From: Marsupella aquatica
Lineage: Eukaryota > Marchantiophyta
Direction: 5' to 3'
Assembly: GCA_973895155.1 (NCBI GenBank)
Contig: OZ316899.1
Coordinates: 2,728,001-2,792,000, forward strand
DNA length: 64,000 nucleotides
In this document: in pieces, positions 19,462-31,859 of the stretch
How positions within the stretch are numbered: the stretch's first letter is position 1
Layout of the letters: every line of letters starts with the position of its first letter
Program-made: the position numbers and the translations under genes
Notes under the pieces: model-generated
What the model saw: the letters and a program-made list of their open reading frames with translations, nothing else
Databases searched by the model: none
What the model was told of the DNA's origin: nothing

Positions 19462-21510
19462 GCCTTCCATTCCTTCCAGCTGACACTCGCTCTCGCTCAA
19501 GCCCAGTATCCATCTTGGTAAGCATAACCATTCCCTTTCATCAAGCCCATGACATGAATGGTCCTCGATTGCGCAGTAATGCCTTCTCGCTCTTTCCCTT
19601 AAGTTGGGTCCCTGTTTGCCACAGACTCAGCTTTGCTTCCGGTTCCCATGAGCTCCTCTTCCGCATCAAAGGACTCATTGTCCAAGTCCATGAGCTCCTC
19701 TTCCGCATCGAAGAACTCATCGTCCATGAGCTCCCCTCCAAGGGACTTGATCCTCTTTGGCATCCCCAAGTCTGACCCTTCGGGGCTAGCAAGCTTGCTT
19801 CCTGAACCCATGGACACCCCAATAGTGTAAGTTTGGAAACTCCCTATTTCCGTCTCGCTAGCCTCCCCCATCAACGTGTGAGGGCCCTCTTTGTAAATCC
19901 GTTTCCTCTTGGATCTCTCCAATCTTGCCTCCTGGATATCTCGCCTCATAATGCCAAAGAACTCGGCATTGGTAAACCCCTAAGCCTGTTGGCTCCAGAA
20001 TTTCTCAGCTACAACCTCCGGGTACATAGCCTGGTCAACATCCCTGCCAAGCACCCACCCTGGATCCTTTCTGATCGGTTTCCCTCTTTCCGGCTCTTTC
20101 TCACTCATTTCCTCATCTTTGAACCTAACCCTCCTTTCCTTGTCTCAAGTATCCCGCCTCTCTCGTTCCCCTGATTGAGATGGAGTGTCATCCTCATTGG
20201 TCTTCTTCCTTTTCGACTCAACCAAAGCATCCCAACTAGCCCCAACCTCAACCGTTATTGCATTGATCAGCACCGGGTCACTCCATCCGGATCTCTCTCG
20301 CACCAGATCTGCCAAGCGCTTGTAAAACTTGTCTGTTTCCGTCACGGGGCCATCCAACTCCACATAGTAAACATTCACTTCCAGGTGCGAAGAGGACGCC
20401 TCTTTGACTCACTTCCCAGCTCGCTTCTCAGCCAAAGCCTTCATGCCTCCCTTGTTGGAGTTGAATGGAATCGGCTCCTCAGTATCGGCAAACAATATCT
20501 TTTTTTGACCAACTTCACCGATGAACTTGATCAACCCTTTATCCGCAGCTTCCCTCAAGTCCAAGCACTCCCGCTTGTCATGCTCTTTGTTGTCGCACCA
20601 CATGCATGGCCAACTCTGCATCTCTTGCTTCCTCTCGGGAGCACTCGCAACCCTTGGTTTTGGGATTCTCAACCGCATGTGCCGCCAAATTCTTTAGGTT
20701 TTGCATCATTTCCACGAGATCATCCATCGCTGGTTTGATCTCATCCCTCGCTGGCTCTCGCTTTGCTTTCCTCAATATTGGTTCCGGCGGCCTTAGGTTG
20801 AGAGTGGCAACCTCCTTGTCCAGCTCTCGCCGCCGGTGTCAATTGCTCACTTCCGACACCGCTTTCTCAACTTGGTTCCAATCGTTAGACAACGTAACTC
20901 TCAAAGGTTCCAACAGCTCCATCGCGTTCTCAAGCTCCTCTTGAAGGTCCTCATCGGCTGCCCTCAAGAAGAGCGTCAAGCACTGCAACTCGATGATCCA
21001 CACATCCCTCTTTGGTAATTGAGACACCCTTCTCTTGAACTCCCTTAGAAGCTCTTGCGACCGCTTCAGCTTCTTGTTCCTGTCATTCACCCAATCCAAG
21101 AAGGTAGTCTGCGTGACCCAATCAGCATCCTTCGCTTGGAACTCCTCTTTCATCTTCTGGTCAAAGTCATCCCAGCCCTCAGCTCACTCAACGATGGTTC
21201 GCACCGTCAAACTCAACTCCTTCTCAACCAGCACCATGAACTCTTTCACTGCCGTCCCTTTGTCCAACTTGTAGACAACTGCTTCTGTCAAGTAAGACTT
21301 AAGGTAGCTTGTCACATTTCTCCCATCGAACTGCCCATTCTCCTTCACCTCTTGGAGACACCGAGTAGTTCTATTTGCTTCTCTGTTCGCCCTTTCCGCC
21401 TCAAGCTCTTCCTTCCTTATGGTTCTCATCATCGACATGACGACGCTCAAAATTTGATCGACTTTGTCATAGTCACCCATCTTGTCCAATCGCCCCAAGG
21501 ACTCCCCAGT
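19462..21510 (-). pseudogene. F1 gag and protease-linker coding region
   Basis: Fragments at 21,498-21,184, 21,153-20,839, 20,775-20,409, 20,378-20,145 and 19,949-19,599 align with the F2 proteins. The zinc knuckle CMWCDNKEHDKREC is intact. At 20,565 the frame is continuous where F2 has two extra bases, and at 20,172 it has a Ser codon where F2 has TGA. The fragments are separated by other stops. Decayed, non-autonomous. Confidence 0.85.
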
Positions 21511-21521
21511 ATGGTCGCCAA

Positions 21522-22260
21522 TGTCGCAAGGACAAGAAGTTAGGGGCTCCTTGGGTAAACTACGTGTTTTTGGCTGCGATTGGGACAGGCGACAAGCACT
21601 TTTTGGAGCAAACTCTCACTCCTTTATTTATTTTTACTTTTCTCTCAATGGTTACAATGGGTGCCCTTGAGTAAGCTTGCTTGCAAGAGTCTGGTAGCTG
21701 ACCCTACGGCGGGCCGCTACCTCTAACTTGTCAAGCTAAACTCCTCAAGTGGCTATCTACTCAAAATCTGACGGAAAAACTCTCCTCCTTAGCTCACAAA
21801 ACCAAAACTTGACTAGCTACTCGACTAGTCCTAACAGCTCACAAGAAACTCGAGCCTGGATCAACGAGACTCCAAGCTCGAGAACCTACACCGGATCCAA
21901 CACTTGCACAAAACACCAAAATTGTTGCACAAAAGTTGAATTCCACAGAACGCAGCGGAACTCACAGGACGGAACACAACAAAACTCAATAGACAACCGC
22001 CAATCGCAATGAGCCAAAGCCCAAGGCTTAAATAGCATCCAAAACCAACCTTCCAGTCTGAGTTAGCTGACATCAGCGAGGCTCATCCAAACTCCAAGCC
22101 TGGTGACTCACCCAAACACCAAACCTGGTGACAACGAGTCACCCAAACATCAAACCTCAATCCATCCAATCAAGCAACCTGTCCAAGTCAGCATGCACGC
22201 AACCGAACAGGGACGCCTCGCCCATCAGTTCCTATAAAAACCATGCATCGTGCTCTATGT
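21522..22260 (-). repeat. F1 LTR
   Basis: Homologous to 42,073-42,883, reversed. The internal edge reads (minus) CCTTGCGACA and is followed by TTGGCGACCATACTGGGGA, a candidate primer site better preserved than in F2. Confidence 0.75.
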
Positions 22261-23828
22261 TGTAGGCAAATAAAAGTGAAAGCGAGGCAAATAAGAAAAG
22301 GGTGAGGCAAGGAAAAAGAAACGGCCCCTAATGGGCTCGAGCCTAGGGCTTTGCGCCCCCCTCTCCTTATGAGCTCCCAAAGAGGTGGGGGCTATGAGCT
22401 CCCCCCCTCTTAAATGCTCTTTGGGCCTCATGCTTGGCTCGAATGTACTCCCTTCTGTTTAATGCAGCATAGGGCCTCGTGCCCTCTACTAGCACTCGCT
22501 TCCCCCTCCTCTCCTTGGCTTGTGCTCAGCTCCCCCTTGCTTTTAATGCTTCATAGGGCCTTGTGCCCTCTCCCTCTTGTGCAAAAATCTACTCCCAAGA
22601 GAAGGGAGTCTGTACTCCCCCCCTCTCTTAATGCTGGCAACAAAAGGTCAAGGCTAGAATGAGGCAAGGAGGAGGCGAAAGAAAAATGGGACCCCCCCTA
22701 TATGAGTAAGGAGGACTGGAGGAGCGAAGGGAGGGTGCGTGGCCCTATGCGCGGCTTTGGGGCATTGATGAGCCCCGCATGTGTATACTCAAGCTGCAAG
22801 TAGGGCAACAGCAGGACTAGGAGGCAGCTCGCGATGGCAGCTGCCAAGTAGAGAAAAGGGGTCGCGGCCAGGAAACAGCTCGCGACCGAAGCCGCCTGAA
22901 CAAAATGGAAAAAAGGGGAGAAATTGGCCGAAAACACCAAAAATGGCCTTGCATATGTCGATCAGCAGCAAGTCGCCTCCACTTCGCGGCAATCGATTGG
23001 CAGTCAAAAGTAGGTTTTGCTGCGGCCGGCAATTGACGGAGGCAACACTCAACGGAAGGGATCACGGACGCACCTAGGAAGGAAAAGTTGGGTTCCAATA
23101 GAAACGTTATGTGTATACTTACACATAACGCGACATTAAACCCATAATTTCAACCCGTCCCTCCATTGTTGCTCAAAGAAATTGCACCGACTTCGACGGG
23201 AAAATGTCAACTGTCTCGAGCAATTGAGAAGCACAACGTCTCTGATCTTGTTCCCCTCACCACAGTTCTTCTTGAATAAAAGGCGTAAGAGAAATAAATG
23301 TACTGAAATTGAATAAAAAACTGGCGGGATGCCAAGATCGGCCAGGAGCATCTGACGAATCACTATGTGAATCCCGTGTACGGAATCGACGAGCATTTTT
23401 TGAGTTCTATCAACAATGATTCAAGAAGAACTGAAAACCAACAAAGAAAGACATGCCCTAAGTAAGCTAAGTCTCAGCGTCACACTAACAAGCGCGCTTG
23501 CTTCAAGAGCGCCTTGAATTTGCTATAAGAACATGTTGCTAACTCAGGTAGTACACTAGCCCTAACTACATACCTAGCAGGCATGCGAGGGACGTGCCGA
23601 TGTGCATAAGAGGCACTGTCCCTCGGCATGACAGCTCTACAAACTAGCAAAGGAATTAATCATTGACAAAAAGCTCTCACAAGCTTGAGAATTTTGAAAT
23701 CAAATTTTCTGATGGTTTTTTTGACAATTTACGGTACGTAGTTCTTTGATTACTCAACTTTGTGCCCACTAGTCTCCTCATACTTAGTCCCCATCAGATG
23801 GTTGTTTTGAACACCTGGACCATAGAGG
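22261..23828. other. No gene seen; low-complexity and hairpin
   Basis: 22,320-22,680 contains loose repeats of TTAATGC...ATAGGGCC..GTGCCCTC and pyrimidine runs. 22,690-23,090 is GC-rich with overlapping open frames on both strands but no recognisable motif. At 23,105-23,130 there is a perfect inverted repeat, CGTTATGTGTA with a 4-base loop. The remainder is AT-rich. Confidence 0.6.
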
Positions 23829-24125
23829 TGTTAGGAATTGACTCTCAGTTCCCAACTTCTAGTTAGTTTGGCCTTACTAGGGTTAGTTGGCCCTTGGTTA
23901 GTTTAGGATAAGATCCACTTATTTAGGCTCACACATCTTAGTCTCCCTTGGGGGGTAGAGGTTGGAGGGAGAGCTTTCTCTCCCTCATTCTTCACACATA
24001 CTGTCATATGCTATGGATCCTTAAGAATTTTCTTCACTCGGGGTGTCACATCGGTGTAGCGTCTGATTGTGTGTCTCTCTCATGTTCCGCATTGTTGTCT
24101 AGTCCAAAGTTGACGGTTTCTTACA
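23829..24125 (+). repeat. 5' LTR of second copia element
   Basis: TG...CA ends, 297 bp, directly followed (two bases) by TGGTATCAGAGC, complementary to the 3' end of plant initiator-Met tRNA. Confidence 0.85.
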
Positions 24126-24139
24126 AGTGGTATCAGAGC

Positions 24140-25686
24140 TTTGTGTTCGAGGTTTGGTGGCCTGGGCAGTGGTGAGAGTGTTTATTGTGTTGAATCAGGG
24201 TGAAATATTGAGTTGTTGTTGATGATTGCGGAATCATTTCACCGGTTGCTCTACATTGGAGTTTTTGTGTTTGAAAGAGGTGACGGTTTTCCGACTGAAA
24301 CTTCAGTTGAAGTATCGGATGTGTTTCCCTGTGTTTTCTGAAGGTACTTTTGAGTGGACAGTCCAGAAATTTTTCATGCGCAACATCGAGCATTGCGTCT
24401 TGGTGAAACTTTTTTTGTGTTTCATCAAGCTATTGCAAAATTTTGTCGATTTTAGTTTTGCTATTTAGAGGTTAAACTTCTTGGTTATGGTGATTTGGTT
24501 GTGGTACCACTATTCTTTGCAAAAATGTCGTGGTCCTACCACCAAAAGTTACCATTTCATTTCTCCTCATTTTTTGTGAGTAGTTGCCATTTTGCAATTA
24601 TTTGTGGAGGTGTGTAAGGTCAAATACTGAGTATGTGAGTACGCCTGTGTATGTAACACGGTATGGTACTAAGGACGAGTCAAACATAAAGTACAAGGAT
24701 AGAAGAGGAGATTGTACCTGGTACCATGCACTTATTGAGGGGGCTGGTAAGTTTGTACCTTACCTGGCTTGGAGCATTCATTGGGCTTGTACACTGTACC
24801 AGGCCTGTGCAATATAGGAGGGAGAGAAAGGAGAGTCTCTTCTCCCTTGTGACTGTAAGTACAAAGCTTGGTTGTACTAGCACATTCAAGAGGAAGTTGA
24901 AGGGGCTGTACCTGGTATCAGTCCAAGTACAACATTAATGAGGCAGATTGTTTTTTATGTGCAAAGAAGGTGGTGTGGGGTCTATTTGTGACCCAAGGTA
25001 CAAAGTAGAAGGGAGGGGAGAGTAGGAGATCCCAGCCCTTGTGATACTTTTTGGCTCATGCATTGGGGCTCTTGGCCATAAGCACATTAAATTAGGAAGG
25101 TGACAGATGGCGCAATGGAGAACATAAGCTTGAAGGGCAAAGGGAGGATAAGGGGCAACACTTGCCCTCTTTGGTTGTTTTTTGTTAAAACATTTGTTTC
25201 TTTTGCGCATGTGGGTTTTCCCTTGTGGCTGGACAGGTGTCACTTTCTGGTGCCTTCTGCTGTAAACCTTGACTGTACTTTGATTCCCCTGGAAAATTTC
25301 TTTTCTAGACAGCTGAATTTTGGCCAAAATTTCTGAATTCGATTGTCGTCGAGTCAGAATGTTTTTGCAAGATCTTGCAAGGGGATACTCAAGGGGGTTG
25401 AGCACAGGCTAGTGAAATCAATTTGTGCGTTGCTATTGCAAAAAAACAGGGGACCTAAGATACCCGACTGGGGTCAAAACGGCCATTTTGACCCCCCTTT
25501 CGGTCCAAGATGAATAAGTTTTTGCTGAAGAAGTTTTTTGCCAAATCGTTTTCAAATCTTGGTAGTGTACCTTGCAGGCTACGTGGCGGTGCATTCCATT
25601 TCCACTTTTGCCAAGTTTCATTTTTTGGTACATTTTTGGGTGGAGGTATTTCGGTTGTGTATTTCCTGTGTGTTTGTGGCAACATC
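24140..25686 (+). other. Leader of second copia element, no gene
   Basis: About 1.55 kb between primer site and gag with many stops in all frames. It contains repeated GTACCTGGTACCATGCAC/GTACACTGTACCAGGCC-like words around 24,715-24,925. Unusually long for a copia leader; it may contain further insertions. Confidence 0.5.
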
Positions 25687-25978
25687 AATGACTTCAAGAA
25701 AGCTTGCGGTGCCAAAGTTTGAGGTGGAGAATTTTGACGGGAAGGTCAGCTTCAGCCTCTGGACTTGGCCCTCAAATATAATAGATGAGGAGTGGGAAGA
25801 CATGTTGGTGTAGGCGTGTAGCACAATTGAGTTATTCTTGGCCGGGATTATTGGCAAACAACATTCTCACTACAACAATGACCTCAACCTTTTGTTTGAG
25901 AGCAAGTACTTGGCCCCTCCCTATGATATCATGGCTATGTCCAAAGAAATTAAAAAGTGAAAATTTTGTCTCATTATT
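25687..25978 (+). pseudogene. Copia gag N-terminus, truncated
   Basis: The frame starts TSRKLAVPKFEVENFDGKVSFSLW, the conserved opening of plant copia gag (usually KFE.EKFDG.NFSLWQ). After the TAG at 25,813 the reading goes on with ACSTIELFLAGII and then LLFESKYL, also gag-like. Sequence after 25,980 is unrelated. Confidence 0.75.
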
Positions 25979-25990
25979 GGGTTAATGGAG

Positions 25991-26429
25991 TATAATAAAC
26001 CCAGAAATGGCTACAAAGTCTAGTTTACAGTACAAAATCCGGACATATCCGGATAGCACTCTTTTTGGAACTTTAAAATACAGGTACAATTGCACCACAA
26101 GAGAAGGCGTATGAGAATGAAGATAAAACCATAAGTTGAGCATCCGGCCAAAGACTGAGACTTGGTTTTCGAGTTCTTAAGGCGATTGTTTGGGCTGCAA
26201 TCCACACACCGAGACGCTACAAAAATCTTTAGTCTAAAAGATTGGAGAGAATAGAGCCGGACAAGGCTACCAATTCAAGGCATTAGTCGTGAGGAACTGG
26301 TTATGGGGGAAATGGGTGATTGTTTGATTGAGTGGGGAAGTGGCAACTTGATTCCAATTTTCGGATTTGAGATTTCCAGATTTTTGTGAAGGGATTTTAA
26401 TTCAGTTTCTTTCTCTCCATCGCCTCATC
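25991..26429. other. No gene seen
   Basis: AT-rich spacer between the truncated copia gag and the next ORF. Contains an inverted ATCCGGACATATCCGGAT-like word near 26,036-26,056. Otherwise nothing recognisable. Confidence 0.4.
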
Positions 26430-27784
26430 ATGGTGAAGAGAAAGGGTCCGGATTTTGCCCCAGAAAAATCCGAAATCTGGATGATGCCTAAGCGTACGAC
26501 CAAGGAGCGGACTGTCATGGTTAATGAGAAACCGTTGCGACCCAAGATCGCGTCGGATCCAAAAAGGAAGGCCCGACTTTAGAACAATTTAGAGGCGATG
26601 GGTTGTGCAAAGCTACTCGAGTTACCATGGATTACCAGAGTGCGGTGTTCGTGAAGGAGGTCCGGAATCGTGCGACCCTTACTTTGGAATTTCCAGATTC
26701 TATTAGAGGAAATCCGGAAAAGTGGACAGCGGTCATCGTTTCATCATTGTTGGATGTGCCATTGAAAGGAGAGAGCTTTCTAACTTCAAAGGAGAATTTT
26801 TTCGACAACTATTTTGATGGCGAAGTAGATCCAAAGGATGGCCAGAAGGTATCTCAGTGTTGTAATGAGGAGTTCTTTGATGTCCTGTCCTTCCTGTTAC
26901 CAATTCTATCCCCTGCCAAACCTCGCCGAGTTACAATCCAGATTGGGAATACCATTGCTGCTTCCTACATTGGTGAGAAGAAGATTTCTTGGGCAAAGGT
27001 GTTGGAGGAGGTCATTGCTAAGGAAGTCCGGAATCTTCATTTGAAGACCCCCACCTCCCTTTCGTGCTACCTGGCTAACCTGTACTCCATGGACCGGGTG
27101 CCGATAGACAAAGTAGAGGAGTATGAGAACCAAGCCATGTTAGCTCAACTTGGAGATCCAGACCGGCAGCAATCACAGGGGACAAAATCAAAAGAAGATC
27201 CGGTTGTTGAAGTACAACCTCCCAGGACCCGAAAGAGGTTAGTTCAAAGTCCAGAACCGGATCCAGTCGAAGATCCGGAACCTGTCCGGAGACCGGAAAG
27301 CAGAGGAAGTCTTCCGGGTGTGATCCCAAGTTCCAAGTGGACGGTATCAGCAGAGTTGGAACATGTCCGGACATTCGTGGAGAGTGCAACCGGAAAGGCT
27401 AAGCAACTCAAGGATCTTGTAGGGAAAGTTGCTGAGATGCTCAACTGCAGTCCGATTGTCATCATTTCCACTTTGGATATGGTGATTAAAAGTCAGGCCA
27501 AGAAGAGGATCTGGGCCTTAGAAGACCAGACAGACAAGGACAGAAGGAAGATTGACTCCTTGGTAGACCAGTTGGATGTTGCACAAAAGAAGTTGGAGGA
27601 CCATCTTCAGATCCGGAAGCTTCTGAATGGAGCAGTCATCAGTGTTCAGGAAGCGCTTCATGTACCGGCCTTGGGCTTGTTGGAAGCCAACCTGATTGAT
27701 AAGTACTTAGCGACTGCCAATCCAGGCACTATTGCTAAGGTTATTGAGTGCAAGAACCGGTTTGTGTGGAATGCCTCGATATAG
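26430..27784 (+). CDS. Orphan protein, probably of a non-autonomous LTR element
   Basis: Starting at ATG 26430 (MVKRKGPDFAP) 50 codons lead to a TAG at 26,580, after which a frame from 26,603 is open for 393 codons. The second part has a globular block (residues 20-190) with RVTIQIGNTIAASYIGEKKISW and LSCYLANLYS, a charged proline-rich linker containing RTRKRL (possible nuclear signal), and a C-terminal stretch (300-360) with coiled-coil character (LVDQLDVAQKKLEDHL). The layout, globular block, linker, coiled coil, resembles the ORFs at 32-35 kb and 53-58 kb. No enzyme motif. I do not recognise the family. Confidence 0.5.
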
Positions 27785-28937
27785 GTTTATGTAAGAAACT
27801 TGGCATTTTATTGCTTTTTGAACAAGGAATAGTAAGAAAGTTGTTTTAAGTGCTATCGGAGTAACTAGGTTTTAGGAACTTAAGTAGGTAGAATAGGAAA
27901 GATAGTGGAATGGAAGGTTACTGAGTTGTAAGCAAGTGACAAGGGATAAGAAAGGTCTTTATGGTGGGGCATACAATGTTCTGTCCTTAGTTAGAATAGG
28001 CAACTGTTCCAAGCCGGAGAAACAACCCGACACTTGAAGTCTTAGTTTTGGATAAATATTTTCCCTATAGGTGCTAGGAGGTCCTTAGAGCACCCCTATG
28101 AAGTATGACTTCAAGTGGGGTCTCAACCTAGGGTTTCCTTGTGTTTTGGTGGGACTTAAATTAACAAAATAGCGGGTCTCGGGAAAAATAGCTGATGGGA
28201 AACGGTAGGGGTTCCAAGTTGTAAAGTAGGTTAAATATGGTCCACTATATCCCTGGAAACTTGTGGGAGAACTTTGTTACCTTTGGTTACTTTTTGGGAG
28301 CATCTCAAAGTTGAGAGGAATTTTGGAAAACATAAGAATTAACCCTCTTTACCTAATTTTAGAAAATAGTTTATAAGGGTTTGTCTAGATATTAGTAAAC
28401 CAGGACATAGTCCTATGTCTAAAGAATCTGTAGATTTACTCAAAAGTCATTTTGGACTCATGTGTGAGGTTTTGGGGCGGTCCAAAACAGCCTGAAAATA
28501 CTGTTTTTCCAACAAAAACATCCAAAAACTTTTCTAAGTGTCAACCGTGTCGGCGGCGACCATGACTTAAGCACGAGGCCGGGGAGACTCAAGCACAAGG
28601 TCAGGAACACCATAAGGGTCAATACATGAGATGTTTGCTTCGAATTGGGATCAAGAGGCAGCTACAAAATTGAATTGAGCTGCTATAGCTTCAGGCATGG
28701 GATGCTAATCAAAATTGGCTGGCTGCCTCGATGCTGCTGATTGGAATAGAGTTGCTTGCTATGGAGAAATAGGCTGCTGCTGATCAAGAGATGGCTTGCT
28801 GACTGTGAGCTATGGTGGGCTACGAAATTGAAGGGTTGGCACCTGATCAGACTGACTGCTGCACCAGAATTAGAAGGGCTAGTTTCAAGCACGAGATGTT
28901 GAGTGTTGGCTGATTAGTAAGTATGCTGAAAGCTCAA
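27785..28937. other. No gene seen
   Basis: Follows the 393-codon ORF. Stops occur in all frames. A sharp composition change near 28,548 (TGTCGGCGGCGACC) could be an element edge but no partner end was found. Confidence 0.4.
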
Positions 28938-29808
28938 TGTGGCGCATCCCATGACACTTTGAAACCAAGAACCCTCCCTGAGCAAGCCGATTCCCACCGG
29001 TTTCTTGGTTGCCAAGGCCGATTCCAAGGTTTATCGACATGGGATGTTGCTTTCCTCTCACTACTATACTAACGTTTTACCACATATACTGGACAGATCC
29101 TTCATTGGGTCATGAGATATGTACCCGGCTTATTCTAGGCCTCACTTCCGTCTCTCCTATCAGTCTTCCTTCAGGTATGTTTGGATTCCGCCCCCGGAAT
29201 GATGCCCAATTGGCTTGGGTAGCCGCTAAAAGCCCTCTTAGCTCAACACATCCAACTCTCCCTACTTCTTAACTTACTTTCTCTCCTTAGTTGATGTGGG
29301 CAATCTTCACACAAGTTGATGTGACACACAATTAGAAAGATAACTCTTACTGACTAAGGTATACCATGCCATTGCCATACAAGGAGTACTTCTCCTGCAC
29401 AAGGTCTGCGAACTAAGCCGGAAGGCCAACTCTATTCAGCTCTTAGGCATGAGGAAACATAAATATACACAAAGGTCACTGCATAACTAACCGAGAGCTT
29501 CTCTTTACTAACTGATTCTAGCCTTGCTGGTGCACTAAAAACTTGTTTAAGAAGAAGGCCCTGGGGTCCCTGTTGACCAGGTATTTATCCCAGCAACATA
29601 CCTACCTATTTCAGAGAAGTAAGTATAGGGGTAGTTTACTTAGGGTAGTAAAAGGGTTACAAGTAAAATAAGGTCAACTTTGACTAGGCATAACTTGAGA
29701 CTCACTCACTCTTTTTGCAAGCTTTCAAGTGGGTTGGAAATCTGGTGAGGAGGAACATAAGTGGGAGCACGTTTGGAGGTCAAAGGATGCAACTCATGTG
29801 TGGCATAT
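28938..29808 (-). repeat. LTR-end fragment related to 36.0-36.9 kb and 63.6-64.0 kb
   Basis: On the plus strand it starts TGTGGCGCATCCCATG, runs through ACATATACTGGACAGATCCTTC and contains GGATTCCGCCCCCGGAATGA. The same order occurs at 63,607-64,000 (plus) and, reversed, at 36,919-35,570. Homology fades after about 29,600. By analogy with the H LTR it is the terminal part of a minus-strand LTR. Its last five bases, CATAT at 29804-29808, are a target duplication of the solo LTR. Confidence 0.65.
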
Positions 29809-31289
29809 AGTCGCGGAACTCGACTACCTTAACACTTAGCTCCGGCGTCGCTGACTCCGATGCCGAGCTCCCTTATGGTCCAGGCCCGGATAGGCCATCC
29901 GGGGAGGACTTAACATGGGGAGACTTGTGGGCAATGAGACGTAGCACTAGCGAGGCAAGGGGCCAAGCTGGGGATACACACTAAGGACTTGGACTAGCCT
30001 ATGGCTGGTCGGGTCAAGGGGAAATGGGCTGGGCTCAAGGATGGCCATCCGGACCTTAGGATGGACTTTGAGTTCTGAGGGCTTGGGAGTGAGTTCCTCT
30101 TGGGCCCAAGGCCAATGGAGTTGACGCCATTGGCAACGGACGCTTGGGGCGCAAGTTGTGGCCCGATCCGGGTTGGGCCGGTCGGGGGCCCCGAGCGGCG
30201 ATCAGACCTGAGGGCCTAGGCATGAGCACTGGGTCGGCCCAGTCACGATAGGCTAAGGCACTCCGCTTGCGGATGCCTATCAAGAAAGTTATGGGCGTTG
30301 TCAGTTGGTGGCGCGCCCATTATGCGCGATGGGATCCGGGTTGGGGGCCAAATGTTTAGGGACCAAAGCTGGTCCGGGGGTGGCACGTCTCCAGAAACAT
30401 ATATGAGGGGAGTGGTGTCTCCCGGGGGCTAAGGCCAAGCCGAAATCGTGAGCCGCGGCGGTCGCGATACTATCGGAAACCGCCAAATGGAAATGGCAAT
30501 ATCTCCCAACGGGAAGTCCATTGGAGGACTTCTTGGGTGCGTTGGAAATCTCTTGAGGAAGGCTACGTCCTCTTGAGCTCAGCTAGATCTGGGGGTGCCG
30601 TGGGTTCTTGTGGTTTGTGGGTGTTAGCTCGCCCCCTTGCCAAATCCTGTCGAACAGCAGCCAAGCCGCGTTCTGTCTCCCAAGGGAGCTTGCATTGGGG
30701 AGGCAATGCCAAGTAGGTGCGGAGGCTGAGTTCCAAGGGTGCTCGGCCCCTAGACCACCAGTGGGGCAAACCGGGAGCGGTTGCTAGGGTCGGGACTGTT
30801 CTGGTCCCGGCGTCTTGGGACAAGCTTTAGGACAAGCTACGCTATTTGGGCCATGAGCATGTCCTGAGGTCAGGGCGGTCAGTTGGTGATGGATAAGTAC
30901 GAGGGGGAACCCGGGCCGCGCGCAAGGAAGAAGCTATTCTGGACAAACAGTGGGCGTGGGTTCTAGTTCTGGCTTATGGCATCGGGAGGACCTATCGCTG
31001 ACCTATTTACCAACGTCTGTTGAGCTTGAGTTAGGATGCTAGACTTGGCGAGTTCTAGATCTTGAAGGGTTACTTACCGAGGTGCTTGGTTGCTTGTGCA
31101 GATAGGGAGGACCGTTGAGTAGCGGTCGTGTTAGAGAGCAAGTGCGGCTTTGTATGGGCGGGGCCGCTGGCGGTGCAAAGGGGCACTAGGTTTGCTTGCT
31201 TAGGTATTCCGTGGAGGCGTTTGGGCACCAAGGGCACTTAGGCGTGAGTGCTGGGATTAGTGAGGGGCTGGGTGGCGAAGTCCACCACT
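29809..31289 (+). mobile_element. Solo LTR of the G chromovirus family
   Basis: 1,481 bp flanked by CATAT (29804-29808 and 31290-31294). It starts AGTCGCGGAACTCGAC and ends GTCCACCACT, so the termini are AG...CT rather than TG...CA. It aligns with 18,068-19,461, 40,390-41,869 and 51,631-53,036. Formed by recombination between two LTRs of one element. Confidence 0.93.
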
Positions 31290-31859
31290 CATATTCCAGG
31301 GCTTGGAAAGAGGCAAAATAGCAAGTAGTAGGGTGGGTTATGAACTATAGAGTTGGACTTTGTGTGTTAGGAGGACTTGGGGGAGGTATAGTTGGACCCC
31401 AGGTTGAGCTTGGTGTAGTGTGGAAGGAGAATAGTATTAATAGAGGATTTTTCCTTTGATGCCTAGCCAGGAATCATTAGGCTAGTTTAAATAGTAAAAT
31501 CAGGAGTGTACCCTAGGAAACACCTTAGTATAGTAACAAAAACAGGGAAATATAAACAATTAAGGGTGACTATGGAACCCAAGCCAAGGCTGAAAGTAAG
31601 GACGTCGGGGAAGGGAACACGATTAGGGTTAGGGCGCGCTAAGTACCAGCGGCTATGGGTAACCAACGGGAAGGAAGACCAGCCAAAGGGGAGGGGTAAG
31701 GACCGAGCGCAAGGAAGGGCGGCTCATTTGCAACCACGAGCCAAGCTGAAGACTACGGGAGGCCAACTACTGTCCGCTGCTCAGGCAAGCACTCGGGGTG
31801 GAAGCAAATACCGACAATCAACTCAAGAAGGGTATGAGCAATGTCAATAAAGTTGCTCA

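Larger units (their letters stand above)
19462..22260 (-). mobile_element. F1, non-autonomous gag-protease LTR element, truncated
   Basis: The minus strand matches F2 (42,073-44,910) from its 5' LTR through gag to the protease region. It is cut off at 19,461 by the G1 LTR. The LTR occupies 21,522 to about 22,260; its outer edge is diverged and approximate. Confidence 0.85.
23829..25990 (+). mobile_element. 5' fragment of a second copia-type element
   Basis: A 297-bp LTR (23,829-24,125, TGTTAGGAAT...TTCTTACA) is followed by the primer site TGGTATCAGAGC (24,128-24,139), a long leader and the beginning of a copia gag. No protease, integrase, RT or 3' LTR follows before other DNA begins near 25,990. 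Confidence 0.85.

Noticed and set aside
22697-23098. Overlapping ORFs of 80-98 codons on both strands
   Set aside because: GC-rich DNA without stops; no recognisable domain and no agreement on one frame.
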